From: Cristatella mucedo
Taxonomy: Eukaryota; Bryozoa; Phylactolaemata; Cristatellidae
Direction of reading: 5' to 3'
Assembly: GCA_009760855.2 (NCBI GenBank)
Contig: WPIO01000005.1
Span: 10,819,001 to 10,883,000 of the forward strand
Length of the DNA stretch: 64,000 bases
Shown here: in pieces, positions 34,848 through 46,800 of the stretch
Numbering within the stretch: the stretch's first letter is position 1
Layout: every line of letters starts with the position of its first letter
The notes under the pieces: model-generated
What the model saw: only the letters and a program-made list of their open reading frames with translations
Told to the model about the DNA's origin: nothing
Database searches by the model: none
Made by a program: the position numbers and the translations under genes

Positions 34848-37800
34848 CTGCAAAGGGTAGAAACAACTGCAGCTCACAGCAGCAGCAGCTCGAAGCAGCA
34901 GCACCGAGCAGTTACTTGCTACATGCTGCCAAGCTCCGAATGCCTTTGCTCTACGAGTGGCAGGCATTTTGTCGGAGCATTTCTGCTGCCACATATTGTA
35001 CAATGTGAGGCAACTGTGCCACGTACAGAGCGACACTGCCTATGCCCTGTTTACAAGTAGAGTACAGTCGTGTCTGAAGCAAGGCAGCATCCGGTGAGCC
35101 GTACGGCTCACTAGGTAAGGTGGTTGGTTGCTTTTCACAACCTCGGTCCCGATGTTGTGGGTTCGAATCCTGTGGCAGGCGATCCTTTATTGCCACTGCA
35201 AGCAGTTATGGTAGCTTAAGGCTCTTCTGTCCCTATACAAAATAGGCTGTTAGATCAGCTAGTATTTTTATAATTTTTATCTGCCTTTTTCAAGGCTGAG
35301 CTGCGGGTTTGTTTGAATTTAAATTCGTGTTTTGCCCAAACTGGCACAATTTCTGCCTACAGAGTTGAGCGTCTGCTTGCTGCACGTGATAGATGGAAGA
35401 ATCTCACAATCTCCTCAGTCGAAATGCACTTAGCCTACTTGAAAAGTTTGAGTAAATTAGTCGTGCTACCTCAACTGGTGAGGGCCACTGTAGAACCTAC
35501 GTAGTCTGTAGATATGTTGTTAGTAGACCGGCTTGAGGGTTTGCTTGACAAGACGATTTCTTCAGATTATGAAGATAGGATTTCTAATGGATGGCGTGCG
35601 AGGCGGCACCTGCACCTCCATTGCCCACCGTTCTGTTTGCTGTATGAGTGACTTGAGCTTGCATATACGACTCAATTCGAGGTTGTCTGCTCGCTAGTAG
35701 CTAGCACGACATTGCACATGTTCATGGTATGACTGCCATGGCCAGAAATTACCTTGGTTTGGTGGCACTGTTTTGCCGTGTAGGCAACGACCTCAGCAAC
35801 CAGGAACACCAGTGCCACTCCTAGACCACCAATCAGAAAGATGAAGATTCCACCTGTTTAAGCAGGAGCAAGTGAACTATCATTAGGGCTGACCGAATAT
35901 TTTTGGTCGACTACATGCATTCAGAGCAAGATGATCAATTGCTTTGCACGTTTGCTCTGCCTGAGTTTCATAAACGAGAGAGTTGTAGCTGCGTGACTCA
36001 CCGACATTCTCAACGTGCAGCTCAGTGCTCCCGCTCGTTTCTTTGCATGCACCGCCCTCCACTTTCCACCACTTGTTGGTTAGTTCCAGTATGACCTGTT
36101 CTTCGTTGAGACTAAGTATGGCATTGGTGAACACGTCTCTTAAAACAGATCCTGCATAAGCAACACGAAGTGCTCTTGGTGAACAAACGATTGGACAGAT
36201 GGCGCCCCATGTTTTCGGCAGCAGTATGAAAAATTAGTATTGCACTGGGTATCATCAACTCCATTTGGTACGGTCTGTCAAAAAAATCCCGTGTCTGCTT
36301 ACCCTGCCTGACACCGATTCCGTAGCCGAGGCTGTTGAGCAGGCCACCGACCTGCACGAGGTCGCAGTCCTGTGCTACCTAAGGCAGGAAGGACGTCTCT
36401 TAAAGGGAGGTGAATATGCCTGCATTGGTCGTACTTTTTGGAAATAGACTTAAGGTCACATCATACTGTGACTGAGAACGAGCAGAGAAGCCCTCCAGCT
36501 TACGAGGCTGTGCGCCAAATCAAGGCACACCACGATGGGGAATAGCAAGGGAAAGGAGTCGGTCAGCCAATATTTATGCCTCATGCGTCAGTGAGAGCAA
36601 CTGATTATTCCAAGCCAGCCAAAAGGTACATCATGTATAAATATTCTGTTTTGCAAATGACTGGTTTTATCGTCGCCACGACAGTCGTAGTGCCAGAGAT
36701 AATACAACGACAATGTTTTCGCCTGCATCAGGATCTAATAAGAAATGGGTTATTGGGAGCACACCTACCTCATATTTGATTACCGGAGACTCCATTATGT
36801 AAGCATACTTCCCGTTCTCTTGCTTGACCTTTTGTGCACCTTGAGCATTTGAAGTGACAAATGTTCCCTCTGTCGACTCCATAAAGTTCCACATGTTCTT
36901 GAACGTTGACATGTTTGAGTTCTTTAAAAAAAAGTGTGATGACCGGTTCGTAGCTTAAAAAGTGTAAAATACCATGAAGTCACATAACAGCTCAATTTAC
37001 TATGGACCGCATGGGTCGTAGCCTACGGGTAAGGTGCTCACTCTTTACGAAAACAGCTCGTGGTTTCGTGTCCTGCAATGGGCGATCCTTTATTGCCCAC
37101 GACAAGCAAGCGGCAGGGATAGACCTTACAGCTCGTCTGCTGCTATATAAATGAGGCTGTTAAATTAGCTATCTTTTTTGTTCTAACCTTTTTTATATTG
37201 CCACAGATAGTCGTAGAACAATTTAAGTTGCAGACATTTTTTGGATGTATGCTGCATGTCCTGTCACCAAACCGTTACATTTATTCAAACTTATTTTATT
37301 AATTTAGTCGCTCATCAATCTAGCTACCGTGAGGAGTGCGAGTGCGACGTTTCAGTAAATAACATGACTGATCGGCATGCTGAGTCACGTGCTCCACTGC
37401 TGCATACCTGACTGCATAGGACGGCTGACGTCCGTGTGGTTTTGACAAGCCTTTGTGCTAACTGCAACATACACTCCCCAAGGCTGCCTTCACGTGGTGT
37501 GTGACCCATGTTGGCATGTATAGTGTATACAAGTATGTTCGACGAGAGGCAATAAGGAGATCTCGCTCTTGCGTGATGACACTGATGTTTGTGCTTCTCG
37601 TGAGACCTGGTTCATCTGCTTCCCTCCGGAGCGACAGCCGCACAGCACAACCATCACTGCTACATATCGTCGTTTAAACTGGGTTTCGGTGGTGTGGGCT
37701 TCGGTAGTTGGGGAAAAAAGATGTCTTGCCTCAAAAACAAACGAATATGGCTCAACATATGGCAAGAATGCAACAAGACAAGGCCACCCACGATTGATCT

Positions 37801-40800
37801 TAGCATCAGTAAATTATAGGTGGTGCATGAAGACGAGTAATTCAACTTTCTTCGGTACCTTAAAGAAGTCGCAAGTGGAGCCACCCTTAAGGCAGCCGTA
37901 CTTGATTTCTGTTTGTGCAGCCAGGTCATCAGCGCTCGAAATAGGAGATGTAGTTGTAGTGATGGTGAGGAATGCAGCTAGGTTGGCCGTGTACGAAGAA
38001 ACGATGATAAGTGTGAAGAACCACCAAGCAGCCGCAAGTAATCGGGTAGATGGCCCTTTGGGTAGGACGTCACCTCCTGCAGCAAAGACAACCCGATCAC
38101 GGAGAGGGCAGATGGCAGGATGCAATGATTGTGGCAGCACCTGTATAATTGCAAAATAGTAGAACCCGATGTCGGGAGAGGCTGCAATTCAGCATGCTAA
38201 GCAAGGATTGCTTGTCTGGTACGCTTACCTTGCTGCATCAGTGAGCCCAATGTGAACCAAAACGAGTTCCCAAGGCTGAATATGTTGTGCTTGTATTTAT
38301 ACCTTCCCTCCAGACACGGGTAGGGGTTTTCCCAATCGTTAGGGCTGAACCTTGCCAGCACATACATTGAAAAACTTACGAGCACCAGTGCCACTAAAAG
38401 AAAAGTAAATTAAGAACGTATTTGTTTACAAAAGTCGCATACAGACGCCTACAAATGATATGGCTTGCTGATCGCTAGCATGTCTTACATACTTCCCAGA
38501 CGCTGCAGCAAGAAGTTACCGCCAGTTTCTGATTTTAATTCCATTGGATGACAATGAGGAAGGTCATGGCTTATGCCTAATGCCTTTTTAGTGCTTTGCT
38601 TTTGTATCTGCCTATAGCTGTCTGTCTACAGCTACGACGACCAACGGTTCTCAAGCTACTTCATAGTGGACAGTGACTTGAGAGATTCGTTGTGAACTTA
38701 AGTGTTCTGCCGCTAAGGGTGTAACCATGATTTTGACATGGTGCTAAGTCTTAACTTTGAGGAGCGTAGGACAAGGCAAAGTCAGTCATTAAGAAATCCT
38801 CTCGGAAAGGCTCACCAGTCCCTCCAAAATAATTTTAACCCATATTGTCAATTTAACTTTTCAGCTCAGTCAGTTTAAGTAGTTACTCGTTTAAGGAGAG
38901 CTAGAAGCTCCTAGTTCAAGCATGCCGCCCAGAGCCTAATTTTGACACATTATTTTGACCCTGTAGCAGCTTGCAGATGGTAGGCAGCTCGGCTTTAGAC
39001 ATGTCTAGAAGCGACATCTTTAGACTGTACAGATAGGATAGTCCCTATCCCCAGAAATTGATAGCACCCTCAGGAACACGCTGCACTAACCTTAGGACGC
39101 CAAAGCCGTCACTGCCGAACAGGCCGCCGCTCTAACACCGTTGTAGAAAAACGGCTCGTTTTAGCTTTTGGCCAATTTGATTAAATCATCATGATAAATT
39201 ACTGACACGTAAAACAGGTGAAACAACAGCTATTTGAATGTTACGGTTAAACAGTTACCAGAAACCCTATTTCTGTCCGTCCCGTAACTAAAGGGCAATT
39301 TCAAAGGACAACTAACTTCACGTTCGAGTAATTAGGAAATCCAAATGCGTGGGGTGGGGTCGGAGTCGGGGTTGGCCTTAAAGGACAACTGACTTTAATC
39401 TGGCTTCATGGGTCCAATTAAAATAAGATTAGGATTTAAATATGTATTCAAAATGTAAAAAGGGATTTATGTGGCAGAGCTGCTGGCTATCGGAGGAAGC
39501 ACCGGCGGGAACTTGCTAATGCTGCTCAGAGGCCGAGTGTAAGGGGTCGAAGGCTGCAAGCTCAAGCAGCAGCGCTTGCTGCTAGGCCTTTTAAGATGGT
39601 GGAGCGCCTCCAGCTATCATCTTAAAAAAATCCAAGCAAGTAGGACTGACTCATTCGTCATCCTTGTCAACCAGCTTATCTGCCAGTTTGGCTATTGGCT
39701 TTCAGATACCGGTGCAGATGCTCAGTAACGGTCACGTAGGCACGTGCACGGTTTTACCGATTCTCAAGTGTATTTCTAAAAATAGGCTGATCTATAAGCA
39801 GGCGTCGTCGTAGAAAAGCATTGCCAACCGTTTCGAACGCCGCACATGTTGATTGTTAATTATTTCATACGTGCTCCTTTATTTTTGAGAAAAATCCTAC
39901 GGTTTTTCGGTGGCTCGTCGGCGAAGCCAGTTTGTATAGCGCTAACCACGAACAGCACCTAGTCAATACGTTGCCCACTACGTAGTAGGGTGACTAGATC
40001 AAGATTCATTGGAGCTTTCTTCCTTCCAGGCCTTTGCATTTATACCGACTTTTCTCTTTGGAGCTTTGCAATTAGTTTGCCGCCAGTTTTCGCTGATCAA
40101 TTAGATACTGTTTGGTTCATCCAAGCAGGCTTCACAGGCAAAGCGGCCAAGATATTCTCGCGAGTCCGCAGTAAAACGTCATCTGTCTTCAAGGTAGCAA
40201 TGTTTCTTCAAATATTTTACCCAGGGCTTAGAAGAAATACCCGTAATGTCACCCACAGTGCTTCCAGGCAACGTTCTGATGTCAAATCAAGCTTTCTCGT
40301 GCAGTGCACACTGCAAGCCGTCGAGTCAATCAAGTTTGCCGTTCACACATTCGCCTACGACCTTGGCAATCCGCTGCCGTTTCGACGACTGGGGGGCAGC
40401 GACGATTCTACATTTGATTCTCTTGTTTCCTAGCTTTACCGTTTGACGTCACGTCAGCATTTCCCATTTGTCGTTCCTGGGCCACGAAAAAAGAGAGAGG
40501 ACTTGTATTCCGCGACCGTGGCTTGGGCGAGTTACCAGCATTTATCATGCATTGATTGTACAACTACCACTCTTTTGGTCAAGTTGCCTGAATACCACAG
40601 CAACTCGGGACTCGCGCCTATAATCGACTCATTCCTAACTCAATATTTTTAGGGAAGTAGAACAAATCCAATTTCCCAAAATACTTGAACGCAGACAGAC
40701 AGCTTACGGCCGAAGCTCGTGAGCAAGTTTTTCCTCAGCTGTGAGCAGCCATCTCGCTTTAGATGTAAGCATTTTGCTCCTCGAAGCGTCAGTCAACAAC

Positions 40801-43800
40801 TATTTATTGCTATCGTTTTCAATTTGAACTTCTTTCATTTCGCTTGAGTGGCAGCTTGGCGCTGCCAGCGTTCAGCTGCCAAAGCAGCGCCAATTGGCTA
40901 AAGTGCCTCTCATCTCACCTGGGCATCACTGGCACTGCTCTGCAGTGGTTCAGGTCCTATCTCAGTGGGAGACTCCAGAGTATTGACGTGAATGGACAAA
41001 GATCATCTGAAGTACCTCTGAAATAAGGAGTACCTCAGGGCTCCGTGCTAGGTCCGGTTCTTTTCACGGTTTATACTCTGCCTCTTGCTGATGTGATTGC
41101 CAAGCACAATCTAGGCTTTCACTTCTATGCGGATGACACTCAGTTGTACCTTTGCTTTGATCCCTCCCAGCCTTCGAGCACCTCAAATTCTCTAAACTCA
41201 CTTGCTGCATGCATTGATGACATCCGCACATGGATGGCAGCAAATTTTCTAAAACTTAACGATGATAAAACTAACTTACTAGTTATGAGCAAACTCAGTG
41301 TGATCCAAAGATTGGAAAGGCTGACTCTCAAAATTGGCTCTGCCAGCATATCTCCAGTTGAATCAGCTCGAAATCTAGGTGTCATATTCCAAAGCGACCT
41401 CTCGTTAGACGACCATATCAGCTCCACAGTCAAATCTGCCTATTTTCAGCTTCATAACATTGCTAAAATTCGGGCTTGTTTAGATAAAGATACCACGTCC
41501 AAGTTGGTCCATGCATTCGTGACATCCCGTCTCGACTTCTGCAACTCACTGCGTACTGGCCTACCAGTGTGTGCGATCAGGCGATTGCAGCTGGTGCAAA
41601 ACTCTGCAGCTAGGCTTGTCTGTCGTGAGCGTCGCAGTTGCCACATTACTCCACTTCTCGCCGACCTGCACTGGCTACCAGTCAAGCAACGGATTGACTT
41701 CAAGGTTTTTTCGCTCACTTTTAGGTCTCTTCATTCTATGGCTCCAGCCTATCTTTCAGATATACTACCCCATCAGGCAAAGCATCGTACCACTCGCTTT
41801 TCGGAATCCAACAGTCTAGAAATACCTCGTACAAACCTTAAATCCTTTGGAGACCGTGCATTTAGCTCGTATGCTCCCAAAGCCTGGAACTCCCTCCCGA
41901 CCTGCATCAGAACATCCCCTGACCTGACCACATTTAAAAGAAACTTAAAAACTCACGTATTTAGGACAGCATTTAGTGGGTCCCTGTGATTCGTCCTTGA
42001 TGTGCTTATGCGTGCTGACACTGTGCATGCTGCCACTAACCACATTTGCATGCTGACCCTGTGCATGTCACCCCTAACCATATTATTCATTTCGTTTGTT
42101 TTTCAAGCATGATTTTACTTACCATTCAATTGCATTTCACTTTACAGCAAATGTAAAGCGCCTAGAGAGAGATTAAGTTCTCTGAGGGCGCTTTATCAAG
42201 TGAATTATTATTATTATTTTTGAAGATGCGTTATCGCAGAGAGACAACTTACTCAGCACTGTGGCCCAGACCTCAAACGAAATGGGTGCAAGGAATGACA
42301 GCAGACCCGGCGGGTCTTTCTTCGGCTTCCTGAAGAGTATGCTGACTCCGAATGTCATAAAGGGTTTGGTGAAGTCGATAGCCATCTCTCGACTGTAGCT
42401 AATAGTTAGAGGAGCCATCGATAGGTCGGCGACCTGAAAGAGTGTGGATTAATCCATCGGTTAGGCAGCTCAGTACGCGAGCGAGCGAATGCCTGGTGCT
42501 GTCACGCCATTTCGTGGAACGGTGCTCTTTGGCATGTCCTGTTTATCGAGTCGTCTCTCGGTATCTGAATTGCCATCTAGGATAGTGCGGTGCGTTTACG
42601 AAGACAAAATAGTTTGACAAGTCACCAAAGTACGGGCTTATCGTTGCGTTTCTTACTTCAACCGACCACGCCTTTAAGGACTTAAACAAGAATATGACAT
42701 TCACTTCTTAAAATCTTATTCAAGTTGAACTTTAACTCGTCACTCGTTCGAAATATTTTCGTTACAGTATACAAATAGAGTGGCAAACGGACAGCTGCCA
42801 AAAAGGCACGAGCTGAAAGTTCATTCGTCCAGAGAGACAATTAACTTGGTACTGCTGCCCCCAGACTTCGAAGGTTTCATGGTTGCAAGCGCTCGCGGCG
42901 AAGAGTGAGCAATTCAGCCTCTTTCTGGCAAGCTATGCCGAGTCCAATTGTCGCGAAGGGTTCGATGATGTCGACTTTCTGCTACGACGGTGCGACACTG
43001 CCTGTTCAGCATCCATCAGTCGCTACTCTTTAGTGCCTACAGCATTTTGCCTCCTCCCATTTTAGCTACGTCTCTGTCTTTATTTTTATGTCGCGTGAGC
43101 TGATGACCACGTATTGACTAAGGATTATTTTGAACCGACAGCCTAACCAAAAGGTATACGGTGCACATATCGAACCCGGCAGAAAATAACTACCGAATGA
43201 AGCTTTCTAGTGCTAGGGCATGGTGAAATTACCTTTGAAATAGCCACGAGCTCCGTCTTGCAAATTCAATACTATATAGGCTGGCAGAGAAACACACATT
43301 GATTTGCACGTGGCAGAATTTGGAATCCACATCCAGAAGTCTTGGAATTTTTCTCACGCTGCCTTTCCTGGGCCACTGTCTCGTAGCATTTCCGTTGCAT
43401 CCGATGACTTGATTCTTGCTTCCTTGTCTCTTCATACTTCTTCAGCTACGTTTCTCAAGTCTGCTTTACTGATCGAAGTTACGTCGTGGCCGCCGATTAC
43501 ACGCTAAAATCAGCTCGCAATGTGAGTTCTTTATTTACAACCCATGTCCATGAGTAATTTAAGAATTCGTTATGCTATAGTGCAATAGCGGATTAGTGAT
43601 ACCCTACATTTAGCTATTGAGGCTGCTCGGGGAAACGAACAAAGCTAAAATACAGACTTAGGTCTAATAGTGCGATTCGCATCACGGCCAGAGCGAAGAG
43701 TCTTCTAAAAGATAGTTTATAATTAATTATGTTCAAACTCACCAATGAAATAAAAATCTACCCAAACTCATATTGTTCGCTGAAAGGCTCAGAGTTCCTA

Positions 43801-46800
43801 ATGATGTCAATAGAATGGCATATTTTTCATTCGGATTCTAAATGGCTGCGGACGCCAAAGTCTGGAGTATTGTCGACCTTAGTAGGACTACTTAATATTT
43901 GCCAATCGCAGTGCGGTACGTCTTGCGCCATGCCCAATCAGACGTGGGCCCTGTCGGTGATCTAGTGTTTAGTGCCGCAGGTTATGAACGGAGGTCCCAA
44001 GTTCGAATTCCTCTGGCTTCCAAACTTTTCATAATCACAAGGAACCAAATATAAGCAGACTGTCGTTGTCGTAAACATGCCCGTGTAAAACTTGGGGCGA
44101 GATGACAACCCGAAGTTTACCTTAAAAAGGCCGCTAACTAGCCGCACCATTAGCACGAGAATTTACTGCCCTTCGAATTAGGTCATCCAAACTAGGTTGT
44201 AATTTTTGAGAACTGGCTACGAGGTTAGCGGAGAATTAATTTTTTGGTCTCAATAGATCGCCGTCAATTAACACTGGCCTTAGCAGGAGACTATGGTGTA
44301 TATAAGCCACTAGCAGAGCGTCTCTGCTGAGTACAGCTACACCCCGACGGTACTTTTAATTGTCCTCACCTTGAATAATAATAATAATAAAAATAATAAT
44401 AATGCACTTGACAAAGTGCCCTCAGAGAACTCAATCTCTTTCTAGGCGCTTTCCTTTTGCTGCAAAGAAAAACGCGATTGAATGGTGAGTAATATCATGG
44501 TTGATAAACAACATGAACAACATGGTTAGCGGTGACATGCACAGGGTCAGCTCGCATAAGCACACGAAGGACGAATGGCAAGGACCCACTGAATGCTGTC
44601 CTAATTAGATGTGTTTTTAAGTTCTTTTTAAATGTGGTCAAGTCAGGGGATGTTGTGACGCAAGTCAGGAGTGGGTTCTAGGCTTTGGGAGCACACGGAC
44701 TAAATGCATGGTCTCCAAAGGATCTGAGGTTTGTACGAGGTACTGGTAAACGGATGGATTCCGAAAAGCGGGTGGTACGACGCTTGACCTGATGGGGGAG
44801 TAGATCTGAGTGATAGGCTGGAGCCAAAGAATGAAGTTCGGTTTAAAGAGCTTAGCAAGCTGAAAAACTATAATAATATATTTTTTTCATTTTGAATCAT
44901 TACGAATTTTTAATTGTCTAGAAAGGAGGAAGTTAAAATGCATAGTCCGTTCAAAGTGCAACGTAGGTTCGGTTAATAGGCATTCTCGCCTCCTGACATA
45001 GAGCGCTCTCATGTGCGTTCGTTGCAGAATTCTTCTGAAAATCAAAGTTCTTGCAAAAATCGTATACGGAAACTTCACAACTAAGACCGTTTAAAGTTAT
45101 TCTGATTTTTGCTGTTTATCAAGCATGATATTACTCACCATTCAATCGCGTTTCCCTCGGCAGCAAATATAAAGCGCCTAGAAAGAGATTGAGTTCTCTG
45201 AGAGCGCTTTATCAGGAGTATAATAATACTAATTATTATTATCAAATGTAGGTGCAAACAATAAAAGTATAATAATGTCGTAATAATTTTGTCTGTCTGA
45301 AGGTCTTTTCTAAGCTCTGTTTCTACAGCCGCAACGGAAGGAGAAAGTTTTTTCTAGCACGCGAAATGTAGCCACCGTTTGGTAGAGAAAATGGTCACTG
45401 CTCTCCTGATTCATAAAATATATGCCACAAATTGACGGAAAATCGCAAACACACTCTCGAAATGCCGTCACATGAATTGGTTTCTCACGAGATGACATTA
45501 TGGTAAACGCCTCGAAAGAATCAAATCGACCGTATCGGAAGTTTCAAATGGCAATAAGAAATTAAGCTAATCTTAACAGTTACAGATTAAAATTGATTTA
45601 CACTATTACTTATTCTAGGTATAGAATCATCACAAAGAATGGCATCAGTTGTGAGCATTCAAATTTAGCTTTCGTTAGTTAGAGCCTAAAATGTAGGCTG
45701 AGATGTGTATTTCTAACTCACTCAGTAATAATAATTATAGATTAACTCATGCACGTCTATAAAAAATAAATTACATTAAAAATAATTTCCAACAGCTCTT
45801 GCAGGTGGAGCAATGATGGGAAATTTAAAAGTCACCTCTCTTGGTCTACGAATCTACTCACTTTATCGATGATATCGCTGACCATTCCGTTCCAGTGACC
45901 GCTGGCATTCTGGTTGCCATACTGGTTGAGCGGATTAACGCGGAATTCGTATTTAATTTGTGTCTTCTGCTGTATTTTTTCCATGAGGTCTACGCAAAAT
46001 CCTTCCAGCTTGCTGGTTCCGTTCTTCCTCACAACAAACGGGGCTTGCTAAAACAAATGACGAACGGAAAGTTCATCTTTAGTGATTTCGTGCACCTACT
46101 TTCAATAGGTGTAAACAATTTTTACAACATTTTGAAATATCAGAATAATTTTGTATCCAGCTAATAAGAAAACTCAGTTAGTGTAAGAATCGAATGTATA
46201 ATTATTTCTAAATGTTGCACACACGAAAGAATAGGAGTATTTTCTCTGGCGCAGCCGTCGCCGAAATGTCCAGCTAAGCCTTGCTCGACAGTGCCACGCA
46301 TCGAGCAGGTCAGAAAGTGGACACCCAAAGGCATTGACTAGAATTTTTTCCTAGTGTCACATGGATTATTACGTCATTTATGGTAGTTAATATGTCCATG
46401 AAAGCCTCCATGTGTGAATTCTCTTGGTCATGTTGCCAACACATTTAAGCGCGCCATTTCTCATTGTTCGCAGATGTTAGCAGCTTTAATACGCTGGATG
46501 TACGTTCGCACCGGTGCGAATGGTATCTGCGTTAAAGGAAGTAAAGGTCGCATGATTCAGCCGCCTCGTTTGCATAGCGACAAAAAGCCTTTGTGTTTTA
46601 TGAACACACTATCAGCGGATAATAAAGAATTACCTGCGTTTATCTCGTTTATCAAGTTTATTGATGGCTTTTAAATTTTGCCGTCAATTTCACAACTAGA
46701 GGATTCTGGTAATTTCTTAGTTTCATCCAGAGAAAGGAATTAAACCGTTCGGAATGTCTGCTGAACTATCCGGAACTGTGAGCCGAATGCGCGCCCAGTG

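Noticed and set aside
37569-38159. 196-codon plus-strand frame
   Set aside because: It is the antisense shadow of the receptor M3 exon, whose minus-strand protein is unmistakable.
39990-40433. 147-codon plus-strand frame upstream of LINE-A
   Set aside because: Starts at GTG, no ATG near the start, no recognised domain, and not continuous with the LINE-A frame.
41140-41718. Minus-strand frames inside LINE-A
   Set aside because: Antisense shadows of the reverse transcriptase frame.
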